Below are positions 34,941 through 44,324 of a stretch of DNA of 64,000 nt, piece by piece. The notes under the pieces were generated by a model. That model saw only the letters and a program-made list of their open reading frames with translations. It did not search any database and had not been told where the DNA came from. The stretch covers positions 7,492,001 to 7,556,000 of the forward strand of contig NZ_CP071090.1 of NCBI RefSeq assembly GCF_017301735.1, read 5' to 3'. Made by a program: the position numbers and the translations under genes. The first letter of the stretch is position 1. Each line of letters opens with the position of its first letter. This DNA is from Pyxidicoccus parkwaysis (lineage in GTDB: Bacteria > Myxococcota > Myxococcia > Myxococcales > Myxococcaceae).

Positions 34941-35852
34941 TCACGGCTGTCGCAGCTCCGCCTGCTCCCGCGCGTAGTGCGTTGGCGGAAGTCCGACGTG
35001 GCGGGTGAAGGCAACGCTGAAGGTGCTCGCGGAGCTGTAGCCGACCTGCTCCGCGACCTCGGCGACGGTGACTTCCTTGCGCCGCAGCAGGTTTTTCGCC
35101 AGGGCCATGCGCCAGCCGAGCAGGTACTCCATCGGGGCAACGCCCACCGCGCGGCTGAATCGCTCGAAGAACGTCGAGCGTGACAGCGCGGCCTCCTTCG
35201 CCAGCTGCGCGACGGTCCACGCCTGGGTCGGACTCTCGTGCATCCGTCGTATCGCGACGGCAAGGCGCTCGTCGGTGAGCCCGCGCAGGAGGCCCGGCGA
35301 TGCCTCGGTGCCCACCGTGGAGCGAAGGGCTTCGATGAGAAGCACCTCGAGGAGACGGGCGAGGATGACCTCGCGCGCGGGCCGCCGTTCGCGGGACTCC
35401 TCGCTCACGAGCTCCACCAGGGTGGAGAGCCTGCGCTCACCCCGAATGTGCACGAACTGTGGAAGGAGCGGGACGAGCAGGCTCGCGTCCGGGGAAGCGA
35501 AGACGCAGTAACCCACCAGCATTCGGACATCCGGCGGGCCACTCGGATTGCCATGTCTGATTTCGCCATCAGGCAGCACGACGTGCGCGGTGTCGCGTCT
35601 GCCCGGCGGCGGTTCGAGGCTCGACACCGTGAAGTCGAACGCCGACGGAATCAAGACGAAGTCCCCCTGCTGGAGGACCATCGGCGCTCGTCCATCGATG
35701 GCGAGGCGGCACGAACCCTCGAGGACGGCGCAATAGAAAGGCCTCCCGGCTTCCGCGCGCCGAACGCGCCACCGTCCTGCACCGCTCACCCGCTTCGAGA
35801 ACGGAGCCCCCGGCTGGAGCAACGTGACGACTTCGGCGAGTGGATCGATCAA
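34941..35852 (-). CDS. AraC-family regulator with cupin sensor domain
   Basis: The 303-residue product has an N-terminal cupin (about 15-180; FYCAVLEGSCRLAIDGRAPM, LQQGDFVLIPSAFDF) of the type found in AraC regulators with a cupin_6 domain. The C-terminal double HTH is at about 205-300 (AWTVAQLAKEAALSRSTFFE and VAEQVGYSSASTFSVAFTRH). It is divergent from the SDR gene, separated by 101 bases, and probably activates it in response to a small molecule. Confidence 0.9.
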   Translation of the reverse strand: MIDPLAEVVTLLQPGAPFSKRVSGAGRWRVRRAEAGRPFYCAVLEGSCRLAIDGRAPMVLQQGDFVLIPSAFDFTVSSLEPPPGRRDTAHVVLPDGEIRHGNPSGPPDVRMLVGYCVFASPDASLLVPLLPQFVHIRGERRLSTLVELVSEESRERRPAREVILARLLEVLLIEALRSTVGTEASPGLLRGLTDERLAVAIRRMHESPTQAWTVAQLAKEAALSRSTFFERFSRAVGVAPMEYLLGWRMALAKNLLRRKEVTVAEVAEQVGYSSASTFSVAFTRHVGLPPTHYAREQAELRQP

Positions 35853-35953
35853 GGCCGGACTCCTGCAAACGAGATACGGACTCCCTGTTGTAGCACGTCC
35901 GGACCTCGCTCCCTATCGTCTGGGGACTGAAACCACCACCGGCAGGAGACGCC

Positions 35954-36712
35954 ATGAAGACAATCTTGATTACCGGATGCTCGTCTGGGTTTGGCCTCGA
36001 AACGGCCCGCTACTTCCTCGAGCGCGGCTGGAAGGTCATCGCGACGATGCGCACGCCGCGCGAGGACGTGTTCCCCCGGTCCGAGCACCTGCGTGTGCTT
36101 GCGCTCGATGTCACCGACCCTCGGAGCATTCGCGAGACGGTGGAGGCCGCCGGACCGATAGACGTGCTGGTCAACAACGCGGGTGTCGGCCTGATGAGTG
36201 TCTTCGAGGGCACCTCGATGGAGACGGTCCGCGCCAACTTCGAAACGAACACGTTCGGTGCGATGGCCGTGACCCAGGCGTTCCTGCCCCAGTTCAGGCA
36301 ACGGAAGGCGGGTGTCATCGTGAACGTCTCGTCCAGCACGACGCTGAAGGCGCTCCCGATGCTGGCCGTGTACACCGCGAGCAAAGCGGCGCTCAACGCC
36401 TTCACCGAGTCGCTCGCGCTGGAGCTCCAACCCTTCAATGTGCGGGTGCGCCTCGTGCTCCCGGGGCGGTCCCCGGAGACGCCCTTTGCTCAAAACGCAC
36501 AGGCTCAGTCACGGAAGCAGAGCGTCGCCGTCCCCGAGGCATACGCCGACTTCGCGCGAAGCGTCTTCGAGAGAATCACGGGGCAGAGCTCAGCGCCGTT
36601 CACCCGGTCGCTCGACGTGGCAGAGGTGATCTGGCGTGCGGTGAACGAGCCGTCGAGCCCGATCCGCCAGCCGGCTGGCGCGGACGCCGTGGAGCTGGCC
36701 AGGGCCCGTTGA
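35954..36712 (+). CDS. Short-chain dehydrogenase/reductase (SDR)
   Basis: The 252-residue protein has the full classical SDR set: the NAD(P) motif TGCSSGFG (residues 8-15), the NNAG strand (VLVNNAGVGL), the catalytic Ser (VNVSSSTTLK) and YTASK. The basic residue in ATMRTP after the second strand suggests NADP(H). The substrate is unknown. It is likely controlled by the divergent AraC protein. A hairpin follows its end. Confidence 0.9.
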   Translation: MKTILITGCSSGFGLETARYFLERGWKVIATMRTPREDVFPRSEHLRVLALDVTDPRSIRETVEAAGPIDVLVNNAGVGLMSVFEGTSMETVRANFETNTFGAMAVTQAFLPQFRQRKAGVIVNVSSSTTLKALPMLAVYTASKAALNAFTESLALELQPFNVRVRLVLPGRSPETPFAQNAQAQSRKQSVAVPEAYADFARSVFERITGQSSAPFTRSLDVAEVIWRAVNEPSSPIRQPAGADAVELARAR

Positions 36713-36763
36713 GGTTGCTGGACTTCCGACGAGAACAGTCCAGAGCGGCTCGAAGCGGAGCGA

Positions 36764-36786
36764 GGGAAGCTCTTGGGGGGCTTCCC
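36764..36786. terminator. Hairpin between convergent SDR and PPC-lipoprotein genes
   Basis: GGGAAGC pairs with GCTTCCC around a nine-base loop. It sits between the stop of the SDR gene (36712) and the stop of the convergent minus-strand gene (36827), so it can serve both directions. Confidence 0.55.
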
Positions 36787-36826
36787 TGCCGCCGAGTTGC
36801 CTCGCCCTACCTCCTGCATATGGCCG

Positions 36827-37606
36827 CTATTTGGGGACGACGTCCACCGTGAGCCAGGTCGTGTAGAAGGTCCGCCCCTCGATGAGGATATAGGCCTTGC
36901 CCGGGGCTGGGTTGAAGATGAGGCAGCCGACGGTGCCATTGTCGCTGGCCGTGGAGCAGTCCGCTGTCGGCAGCTCCGGTGCCTCGTTCTGACGGAGGTA
37001 GAGATTGAACTGTCCGGTCATCCCCGGGTCCTGCTTGAAGGTCACCAGCAGGTGCTTCTGGTTCGGGGGGATGTCGACCTCCCAGATTTCTCGAGAGCTT
37101 GTCGCACCATTGATGATGGCCGACTCGCCGTCTGCGAACGGCTTTGCGTAGTAGGCATGCAGCCTGGCATTCGAGAAGGTGCTGTAGCCATACACCTGCA
37201 CGTAGTACTCCACCTCGTCAGAGACATTGGAGTACTCGCAATTCTCGGTGTTGGTCCCGCCCCTGCTCGCGCAGTCATAGACCGAGCGCGTGGGCTCGGC
37301 CCACTCGCGGACATAGAGGTCCGCATCCCCGGTGCCGCCTCGGAGCGTGAAGCGGAGCTTCGGGGCAGGAGCGGGATTCACGAAGCGGAAGAATTGCTCC
37401 GAGGCCTGGCCTCCGGACAGGAGAAGCGGGTAGCCATTGTAGAGGGCCCTCGGGGTGACCATTGCCGAGACCTCGGGACTGGAGGTCCACGGAGACGTGA
37501 TGGTCGCTTCCGTCTCGATGTTATCGGGAATCTCGGGGGACTCGCCGCAGCCCACGATGAGTGATGCAGCCAATACCAACGCGGCCCAGGGGGTCTTCGA
37601 ACGCAT
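36827..37606 (-). CDS. Lipoprotein with PPC-type domains
   Basis: The ATG at 37606 follows GAGGAGG and gives 259 residues. The lipoprotein signal ends LIVGC. The first domain is PPC-like (RFTLRGGTGDADLYVREWAE, then VEYYVQVYGYSTFSNARL), the same fold seen at the end of the M4 protease. A second related beta domain follows (KHLLVTFKQDPGMTGQFNLY). There is no catalytic domain, so it is a stand-alone binding lipoprotein. The TMEM175 gene lies upstream on the same strand. Confidence 0.82.
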   Translation of the reverse strand: MRSKTPWAALVLAASLIVGCGESPEIPDNIETEATITSPWTSSPEVSAMVTPRALYNGYPLLLSGGQASEQFFRFVNPAPAPKLRFTLRGGTGDADLYVREWAEPTRSVYDCASRGGTNTENCEYSNVSDEVEYYVQVYGYSTFSNARLHAYYAKPFADGESAIINGATSSREIWEVDIPPNQKHLLVTFKQDPGMTGQFNLYLRQNEAPELPTADCSTASDNGTVGCLIFNPAPGKAYILIEGRTFYTTWLTVDVVPK

Positions 37607-37742
37607 GTCCAGCCTCCTCGTGAGAACACGCCGACCCATGTAAAATAGGCCAAAGCCGTATTCTTTGAATGTCACGAGGGTGTGACGAGCGTTTCTCAGG
37701 AGCTCTCGCGCTGTTTCAGCGCGGAGCGTCGTCGCACCAGGC

Positions 37743-38336
37743 TCAGTGCCCGGCGGACTTGTCTTCATGGCTTGCCTTCTCGAAACGACGATCAGGCACC
37801 AGCCACATCAGTGCAACCAGCACATAGACTGCCTCGGAAAAGTATTCATTGATGAAGGCGCTGACGATGCCGACCACATAGAGCACCGGCGAAATCTTGC
37901 CCTTCAAGTCGCGCCCGACCGCCACCGCCAGGGTGGATTTCGAGCCGTGCGTTGTGACCATGGAGCGCTGCAACACCAACCAGGCGAAGGCGCACATCAG
38001 CAGCACGAAACCGTAGAGAGCCAGCGGCACGGACGTGAAATGGTTCTCGCCCATCCAGCCGGTGGCGAAGGGAATCAGCGACAGCCAGAACAGCAGGTGC
38101 AGGTTCGCCCACAGCAGCCCGCCGCTGACATGGTCGATGGTGTGCAGGAGGTGATGGTGGTTGTTCCAGTAGATGCCGACGTAGACGAAGCTGAGCACAT
38201 AGCTGAAGAAGACCGGAATCAACGGCTGCAGGTCGGCCAGCTCGGAGCCATGCGGAACCTTCAGCTCGAGCACCATGATGGTGATGATGATGGCGATGAC
38301 GCCGTCGCTGAAGGCTTCGAGTCTGTTCTTGAGCAT
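37743..38336 (-). CDS. TMEM175-family potassium channel-like protein (DUF1211)
   Basis: The 197-residue protein starts MLKNRLEAFSDGVIAIIITI; the R-x3-FSDGV motif in helix 1 is the mark of the TMEM175 family. Six hydrophobic helices follow (SYVLSFVYVGIYWNNHHHLL, GGLLWANLHLLFWLSLIPFA and others). Bacterial members are small potassium-selective channels that work as tetramers. The gene is followed on the same strand by the PPC lipoprotein at a gap of 136 bases. Confidence 0.9.
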   Translation of the reverse strand: MLKNRLEAFSDGVIAIIITIMVLELKVPHGSELADLQPLIPVFFSYVLSFVYVGIYWNNHHHLLHTIDHVSGGLLWANLHLLFWLSLIPFATGWMGENHFTSVPLALYGFVLLMCAFAWLVLQRSMVTTHGSKSTLAVAVGRDLKGKISPVLYVVGIVSAFINEYFSEAVYVLVALMWLVPDRRFEKASHEDKSAGH

Positions 38337-38604
38337 GCGTTCCCCTTGCGCCGTTCAGGGAGTGAAGTGAGCCGGGACCTGATATCCGACCTTCCCACGA
38401 GAAGCGGCTCGAATGGCGGCCTGCTGCAGCCGCCTGCTCCTCCGAGGCGCAGCGGGAGGGCCGCGAAAACGGGGCAGGCTCACATCCGACCCGGCGCGTG
38501 TCCAAGATGATGACACGAAGCCGTGGCAATGACGCGACGCGCCCGCACGCGATGATGGCGGTCCGTCCCGCCTCCTTGCACCCCCAGTCTCCGGGCACAT
38601 CCTG

Positions 38605-39924
38605 ATGCGAATTCCTCCTCGTCCCGCTCCCCAGGCACTCACTCCGGACAGGCTGGCCCCGGCCGCCGTGACTCGCACCGCTCGCGCTTCGGCGTCTCCG
38701 AGCAGCCTCCGCCGGGAGCCGAAGCAGGCGGTGGAGTTCATCCAGGCCTTCGACCAGAAGCTGGACCTGCCCCCGGCCCGGCTGAAGGAGAAGCAGGCGC
38801 TGATGCGCGAGAGCGCCTCGCTCCTCTTCCGCGCCATGCCGGCGCTCTTCCACGAGGACCTGCGGGGCGCCTGGGCCTCCGAGGCTCGGCTGCTGGAGCG
38901 CCCAGCACCCCAGGTGCCCGTCGTCGGCGACGCGCACCTCGGCAACCTGGGCACCTTCCGCGGGCCCAAGGGCGAGTCGGTGTGGGGCCTCAACGACTTC
39001 GACCAGGCAGGCATCGCCTCGCCCGAGGTGGACCTCACGCGGCTGGCCACCAGCGTGGTCCTCACCGCCCGCGAGGCCGGGCTGGACGCGAAGGCGCAGG
39101 CGGACGCAGCGGAGTCCTTCGCCAACGCGTACTTCAAGGAGCTGGAGCGCCTGGCGGATGGTGGGGACAACCCGGGCGCCTTCGTGAAGAAGAAGGAGGC
39201 GCGAGGCAAGGTGGATGACCTCATCTCGCAGGCCGATGCGACGTCGTCGCGCGAGGCCCTGGAGAAGTACGTCCATCTGGATGCGAAGCAGGGCCCGCGC
39301 TTTCATTCCACGGACACGCTGCGACCCGTGCCGTCGTCACTGGAGCGCGAGCTGGACGAGGCGCTCGTGGCCTACGAGAAGAGGCTGGGCGGAGCAGCAG
39401 ACACGGTGAAGCGCCCCCTGCGCGTGCTGGATGTGGCGCAGCGGCTGGATGCGGGCGGCAGCAGCTATGGCCTGGGGCGCTACTACGTGCTGGTTGAGGC
39501 AGAGGGCGCGAAGAAGTCCCCGGTGCTGCTGGAGGTGAAGGAGTTGCTGGCGCCGAGCATCTCTCGGCCTCCCGTGCCCGCGGATGGGCGGACGACGGTG
39601 GAGTATCAGCGGGAGCTCAGCGGAAGCGCCAACCCGCTGACAGGCTTCACGCGCCTGGGCGGGCGGGCCTTCCTCGTGCGCGAGCTGGAGCCGGAGAAGG
39701 CGCGCCTGGCGCCCAAGGCGCTCAACTCGAAGAAGGAGCTCGTCGCCGTGGCCGAGCAGGCGGCGCTGGTGCTGGCCCGCGCACACGGTGGCTCGGCCTC
39801 GCGCGCGGCGGCGCTGGCCGGCTGGGTGGGTGACGACGCGAAGCAGGCGACGAAGCGGCTCGTCGCCTTCGCGAGGAGCTACGCCGACCAGGCCGAGGCG
39901 GACTGGACGGCGCTGCGCGCCTGA
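38605..39924 (+). CDS. DUF2252 family protein (kinase-like fold)
   Basis: The product is 439 residues, the usual length of DUF2252 proteins. Family marks are VVGDAHLGNLGTFR and VWGLNDFDQAGIASPEVDLTR, where GDxHxxN and NDFD resemble the catalytic and metal-binding loops of aminoglycoside-phosphotransferase-like kinases. The substrate is unknown. The first 30 residues are Pro/Ala-rich and may be an extension; the ATG at 38605 is the only good upstream start. Confidence 0.85.
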   Translation: MRIPPRPAPQALTPDRLAPAAVTRTARASASPSSLRREPKQAVEFIQAFDQKLDLPPARLKEKQALMRESASLLFRAMPALFHEDLRGAWASEARLLERPAPQVPVVGDAHLGNLGTFRGPKGESVWGLNDFDQAGIASPEVDLTRLATSVVLTAREAGLDAKAQADAAESFANAYFKELERLADGGDNPGAFVKKKEARGKVDDLISQADATSSREALEKYVHLDAKQGPRFHSTDTLRPVPSSLERELDEALVAYEKRLGGAADTVKRPLRVLDVAQRLDAGGSSYGLGRYYVLVEAEGAKKSPVLLEVKELLAPSISRPPVPADGRTTVEYQRELSGSANPLTGFTRLGGRAFLVRELEPEKARLAPKALNSKKELVAVAEQAALVLARAHGGSASRAAALAGWVGDDAKQATKRLVAFARSYADQAEADWTALRA

Positions 39925-39946
39925 ATGATTTTCCAGGGCTCGCGCG

Positions 39947-40375
39947 TCACCTCAACGCCTGGGGCGCCACCACGCACACCAGGCTGAGCCCCGCGGACAG
40001 CACGGCGAGCGCGAAGAGGATGGGCATGGCCACCCGGCGCTGAGGCACGCCCGCGACGCGCATCAGCCCCATCACCGCCCACGGGCCGATGAGGGGAACC
40101 AGGACCGCAGTGGACCAGAAGCCACCGCATGACGATAGCAAGCGCTGTACGAGTTCGCTCCTGGGGCGGCGCAGCAGCCGTCGCCACCAGTCCCATCGCT
40201 CCAGCCCGTCCCACGTCAGGTCCACCACGACGACCTGGGCATAGCCCAGCGGCACGCACGCCGCGGCCACGCCCCAGGCCGGATAGCCGAAGCCCAGCAC
40301 TCCCAATGGCACGGCCGCGAAGATGCCGCCCAGCGGACTGGCTGCCACCAGTGCGAATGAGAGCAATTGTCCCAT
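39947..40375 (-). CDS. Small integral membrane protein
   Basis: The ATG at 40375, preceded by GGCGGGG, gives 142 residues with four hydrophobic segments (LLSFALVAASPLGGIFAAVP, AWGVAAACVPLGYAQVVVV, GFWSTAVLVPLIGPWAVMG, PILFALAVLSAGLSLVCVV) and a basic cytosolic loop (WWRRLLRRPRSELVQRLL). The family is not recognised. It converges on the DUF2252 gene with 22 bases between stops. Confidence 0.75.
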   Translation of the reverse strand: MGQLLSFALVAASPLGGIFAAVPLGVLGFGYPAWGVAAACVPLGYAQVVVVDLTWDGLERWDWWRRLLRRPRSELVQRLLSSCGGFWSTAVLVPLIGPWAVMGLMRVAGVPQRRVAMPILFALAVLSAGLSLVCVVAPQALR

Positions 40376-40708
40376 CACCCCGCCTCGCGAGGGGCATGGC
40401 GTTCCGAAAGCTCGGACATGCGCGCACGCCGCGGCGTCATGCCCCGCACGACATATCGAAACGAAGGTGCTCGCTTCCCTCCGCATGGAGCCGGTGGCTC
40501 CTCCGACGCAGTGGAGGCCCCCACGGGACGTCGGCCGTGCGCGGACCGCGAGGTGGCGTGCACCGCATCACCAATGGCGGCCTGATGCGGGAGGGCTCCG
40601 GAAGAATGCATGGCCTGCCCAGGCTAACGGGCCGCCGGGCCCCGGGCGATGGGGTGGGCGTGTTCTCACCTGGAAGTTGCGTCAATGCCCCCGTCCGCGC
40701 CCCGCGCG

Positions 40709-40811
40709 CGCGCCTAGTGCATGCTCTCCCGTCTCGGTCGAGTAGCGCAACACGAACCCATCCCAGGTGAGGCCCTTCTCGATGGCGGCGACGGTGCCCA
40801 GCATGCGCCGG
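40709..40811 (-). pseudogene. Fragment of a glycoside hydrolase family 15 (glucoamylase-type) gene
   Basis: On the minus strand the bases just left of 40812 read DDRRMLGTVAAIEKGLTWDG and FVLRYSTETGEHALG. The pattern RMLGTxxAIExxLTxDGFVxRYxTExG is characteristic of the C-terminal part of GH15 proteins. No other part of such a gene is present nearby. It ends exactly where the duplicated MarR segment begins, so the duplication junction cut this gene. Confidence 0.55.
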
Positions 40812-41023
40812 TCATCCGCGAGATGAAGGGCTCCGGACTGGCGGCGAGCGAGCAGGATGCCGCCGACAAGCGGGCGGTCATCGTGTCGCTCACACCGCTC
40901 GGCAAGGAGCGGGTGCGCGCGGCTCTCGACCTGCGCGGAACGGAGTACTTCTCGCGCATTGACGACTGGTCCAACGACGACATCGCCCGGTTCACCGAGC
41001 TGCTGCGGCGGTTCAACCGCTGA
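40812..41023 (+). pseudogene. 3' remnant of a MarR-family regulator gene
   Basis: The frame matches residues 74-143 of the intact MarR protein at 50820-51251 with a single residue change (KGSGLA for KGFGLA): IREMKGSGLAASEQDAADKR on to ELLRRFNR. The wing and C-terminal helix remain but the start and the recognition helix are missing, so it cannot bind DNA as a MarR protein. The open frame extends left into unrelated sequence. Confidence 0.88.
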
Positions 41024-41147
41024 ACCGAGGACTTCTCGCGGCGAGGTCTTCCGCATCGACGACGTGCGGGGGCGGTGACACGATGTCCGGGTTGCCCTGG
41101 CTCGCGCTCAGCGCGGCTCGGACATTGCCCTGGAAAGGTCGTGGGAT

Positions 41148-41885
41148 ATGTCGGCGCAGTACGACCAGCTTGGAGAGAAGCTCACGAACTGGGATGTGTT
41201 GCCGGTGCGCTCGGAGTACCTCGAAGGACATACCTTCTTCAAAGCGCTCGGCTCCGTGAAGGGACGAACCGTCCTGGACCTGGCGTGTGGTGATGGGCTG
41301 TACACGCGGCAGCTCAAGGCGAGAGGCGCCAGCCGGGTGGTGGGCGTGGACATCTCAGAGGAGATGATTCGCAGCGCCCGGCGACACGAAGAAGAACAGC
41401 CGCTGGGCATCGAGTACCACGTGTCTGACGTAGCCGACATGGCGCCGCTGGGCACCTTCGATTGCGTGACGGCCGTCTATCTCTTGCACTACGCCCAATC
41501 CCCCGAGCACCTGCTGCGGATGTGCCGGAACATCCATGCCCACCTGAAGCCCGGGGGCAGCTTCGTCACCTATGCCTTCAACCCCGGGTTCAGCGCGAGG
41601 GGGCCCAACAGCACCCGATATGGAATCACGATGTTGGACTTTCCCGAGTCGCCTCGGGATGGCCAGGCCATCTCCGCGGAGCTGCACACGAAGAGTCCCT
41701 TCACCATCCACTTCTCCTACTGGAGCCAGGGCACGCACGAGCGGGCGCTCCGTGAAGCGGGATTCCATACCCTCACCTGGATGCGGCCGGAGTGCTCCCC
41801 CGAGGGAGTGGTCAGGGCCGGACGGGAGTTCTGGCAGGACTACCTCGACAACCCGCACGCCGTCGCGCTGCGCTGTGAGCGGTGA
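41148..41885 (+). CDS. Class I SAM-dependent methyltransferase (copy A)
   Basis: This 245-residue protein has the SAM-binding motif I as TVLDLACGDG (residues 41-50), motif Post-I as RVVGVDISEEMI and motif II/III regions (GTFDCVTAVYLLHYAQ, HLKPGGSFVTYAF). The substrate is unknown, probably a small molecule. The protein is the same as copy B at 51376-52113 except for one residue (ERALREAG here, ERTLREAG there). It has kept its upstream spacer, but the full-length marR gene that precedes copy B is absent here, so its promoter context differs. Confidence 0.9.
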   Translation: MSAQYDQLGEKLTNWDVLPVRSEYLEGHTFFKALGSVKGRTVLDLACGDGLYTRQLKARGASRVVGVDISEEMIRSARRHEEEQPLGIEYHVSDVADMAPLGTFDCVTAVYLLHYAQSPEHLLRMCRNIHAHLKPGGSFVTYAFNPGFSARGPNSTRYGITMLDFPESPRDGQAISAELHTKSPFTIHFSYWSQGTHERALREAGFHTLTWMRPECSPEGVVRAGREFWQDYLDNPHAVALRCER

Positions 41886-41993
41886 GCCTGGCCGCGGACG
41901 TAATCTCCGCGCGTAATTCTTTTCTTCCGGAAAGCGCGGCTGAATCCTCTCATGGCTCATCGGGTATTCTTGAGCTGAACGCGAGGGGGTGGC

Positions 41994-42280
41994 GTGGACA
42001 TCACGTTGCTGGGCGCGCCGAGGCTGCCAGGGAGCCCGGAGGCACCGAAGTATCTGGAGCGGAAGACGGCGGCGCTGCTGGATTGGAGGACGCCCACGTG
42101 GTGCGCGGGCGCTGGTTCACCCATGACGTGGTGGGCGAGGTGCTCCAGGCCTCCATGCCCGAGCCCATCCGCGCCTCGCTGCGCGAGCGCATCGACCGGA
42201 CGCATGCGCATGGCACCTCCAGCGGACACACGCCTGCCCGGCCCAGGCTGACATCCCCAGCGGAGCGCGGCACGGGATGA
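41994..42280 (+). pseudogene. Internally deleted BTAD-ATPase gene (copy A)
   Basis: A GTG at 41994 starts MDITLLGAPRLPGSPEAPKY as in copy B, but after about 29 codons the sequence jumps to the 3' end of the gene (DAHVVRGRWFTHDVVGEVLQ, in another frame). About 1.39 kb, covering most of the transcriptional-activator domain and all of the ATPase, is missing. The remnant cannot make a working protein. Confidence 0.85.
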
Positions 42281-42342
42281 CGGCAATCACATCCGCGGGA
42301 TGATTTGCCGCCATGGGCGGGGGGCGACATGCAAATCCAATC

Positions 42343-42760
42343 GCCCTACGGGTCCAGGAGTTCCTCCAGACATCACCCAACGTGTTGGATTCGGACTGGG
42401 GAACCATGAGCCGCCATGGATGGCCGTGAAGAGCGAGCTCAGGCGGGTCCACCTCGTCGTTCGCTTCGCAACAGGCCTCCGCTACGGTGAGTTCCCGGAT
42501 GTCCAGCGCTTCACGCGCTGCCGCGCGCGAGTGTCGCCTCCCGTGCCGTGGAAACAGACGGGCGGACAGTGAGCAGACCGCGGTTTCGCGCCCACGTTGT
42601 TCCCAGGCCGAAAGGAGGACGGCGTGTCGTGCAGCCGAAGAGAGCGGCTCGTGCCGCCTCACGCTCGCACGACACACGCAGCACGGCACAGAGAGACCGG
42701 GTCTTGGCTCCCGGCGCACGAAAGCGAAACTGAAGACAAGAGACAACCAGGAGGTGCGAG
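42343..42760. other. Intergenic region after copy A, nothing recognised
   Basis: Similarity to copy B stops near 42342. The next 420 bases hold only short, unconvincing frames and lead into the ribosome site (GGAGG) of the next gene. No repeat or RNA gene was seen. Confidence 0.5.
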
Positions 42761-44227
42761 ATGCGAGCCATCAAATGCGTGAAGGTGCAGGGGTGGGTGA
42801 GGCGGAGTCTCTTGATGGGGGTCTCACTGGGCATCATGGGACTGACCTCGAGCCCTGCTGTGGCCCAGGTACAGCCGCCACCTCCCTGCCACCCCAACCC
42901 GCGCGCCGAACAAGACCGGGACACGGTGGCGAAGCGCGGAGACGTCGTCGCGCTTCCGGGGCCGCTGAAGGACCGACTGCTGCTGCTCGCCGAGCGGCCG
43001 CACTCGGTTCTGCCGCTCCAGGTCTACGCGGAGGCGGATTCACCCAGCCAGCTGTTCCAGTACTACTTGCTGAACACTCACGGCTTCGAACGCAACGTCT
43101 TCGTCAGTGTCATTCCAGGCGTGAACGACACCGCCATGAAGACGGCCACGGGCCCGGACTGCGGACTGCCCACGCTTGCCGCGGTAAGGCTCGCCCTCGA
43201 GCCGAAGCCCGGACTCCCCACGGACCCGAACGACGTCCGTGCCTTCATTGACGTGTTCACGGACATCTCAGGGCTCTTCGTCATCAACAACGAGAGTGGC
43301 TGGTACGAGGGCTGGATGATTCACGACCTCGTCGTGCCCGAGGTCGCGCCACCGCGCCCTGATGGGCGAGCCCAGTTCGGGACGATTACCGCCGAGGACG
43401 CAGCGGCGCTGGCGAAGATGGGGGATGGCCAGAATGTCCCTGGGAACATCTTCACGATGGACGGTGATTCCGTCCGGTTCCCGAGCGAGGACGACCGCTT
43501 TCCCCGACTCCAGACCAACGTCGTTCCCATCCAGCTCAGCATGGGGGCCTACAACTCCCTGCAGCAGTCCGACGCGCATGCGTACTGGGAATTCAACTAC
43601 ACGACGAACTGGATCCACCCTCTCTACGAGTTGCCCTTCACCGGTGGATTCCCTGACACCTTCGGCGGCAGTCCGGACGCGTTCCAGGATGGGGAGATTG
43701 GCCTGCTGTCGTCACTCGTTCCCGGCTCGGGGCCCCTGGGCGTGAAGAACAAGCCGCAGATCTACGGAGACAACCCGAACCGCCCCCGTGATCCCGACCT
43801 GTTCGACGCGGACGTGGATTCCCAGCGGGAGTTCCGCCAGCGGTTCATCCCGAGCGGCCTCGCCAACGAGGTGTTTCTGGATGTCTATGCACGGCCGGCC
43901 TCGTTCATGCCCGGGGAGCGCGACCTGAACCGTCGCCTCTTCCTCGCGTACGCGGCGGAGGTGGCGCGGGTGGACACGAACCGCGACGGAGTCGTCTCGG
44001 CCGCCGAGGGCGATGTCGACACTGCCTCCGATGGGTTCCCGGACAACAGCCGCTTGTTCATCCCGGCGACCCAGTTCAATCGCTTCGCGGTGACGCGGGA
44101 AATCAATGATGGCTACCTGGCACCAAGGTTCGCGCCGAGCCAGCGAGCCTGGCTGCTGACGGGGAACCTGCGAAGCGTTCGCCCCGCGGTCCCTGCGTCC
44201 GAAGGCCGTGACGCCGATGACCGCTAG
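42761..44227 (+). CDS. Secreted protein with an EF-hand/dockerin-like loop
   Basis: The ATG at 42761 has GGAGG eight bases upstream and gives 488 residues. The signal peptide is SLLMGVSLGIMGLTSSPAVA. The mature protein is mixed alpha/beta with no recognised catalytic motif. Near the C-terminus VDTNRDGVVSAAEGDVD is a canonical DxNxDGxxxxxE calcium-binding loop. The protein may be extracellular and calcium-stabilised; the family is not recognised. A strong hairpin follows. Confidence 0.75.
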   Translation: MRAIKCVKVQGWVRRSLLMGVSLGIMGLTSSPAVAQVQPPPPCHPNPRAEQDRDTVAKRGDVVALPGPLKDRLLLLAERPHSVLPLQVYAEADSPSQLFQYYLLNTHGFERNVFVSVIPGVNDTAMKTATGPDCGLPTLAAVRLALEPKPGLPTDPNDVRAFIDVFTDISGLFVINNESGWYEGWMIHDLVVPEVAPPRPDGRAQFGTITAEDAAALAKMGDGQNVPGNIFTMDGDSVRFPSEDDRFPRLQTNVVPIQLSMGAYNSLQQSDAHAYWEFNYTTNWIHPLYELPFTGGFPDTFGGSPDAFQDGEIGLLSSLVPGSGPLGVKNKPQIYGDNPNRPRDPDLFDADVDSQREFRQRFIPSGLANEVFLDVYARPASFMPGERDLNRRLFLAYAAEVARVDTNRDGVVSAAEGDVDTASDGFPDNSRLFIPATQFNRFAVTREINDGYLAPRFAPSQRAWLLTGNLRSVRPAVPASEGRDADDR

Positions 44228-44271
44228 GAGGACCGCCCGCCGTCGGCGCCTGCGCCACGGCGCATGAAGGA

Positions 44272-44306
44272 AGGGCGCCCGGCCTCGCATGCGGAGGTCG
44301 GGCGCC
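44272..44306 (+). terminator. Hairpin terminator after the EF-hand-loop protein gene
   Basis: GGCGCCCGGCCT pairs with AGGTCGGGCGCC (one G-T pair) around a nine-base loop, 46 bases after the stop codon at 44227. Confidence 0.6.
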
Positions 44307-44324
44307 TCGCCTCGTGTCGAGGCC

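Larger units (their letters stand above)
40812..42342 (+). repeat. Segmental duplication, truncated copy A
   Basis: This block repeats the block at 51040-54013 in the same orientation, offset 10,228 bases through the methyltransferase gene. It contains the last 70 codons of marR, the whole methyltransferase gene, the first 29 codons of the BTAD gene, and after an internal deletion of about 1.4 kb (junction near 42080) the end of the BTAD gene. Identity is very high through the methyltransferase (about four differences noted in 738 bases) and lower beyond it. Confidence 0.9.
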
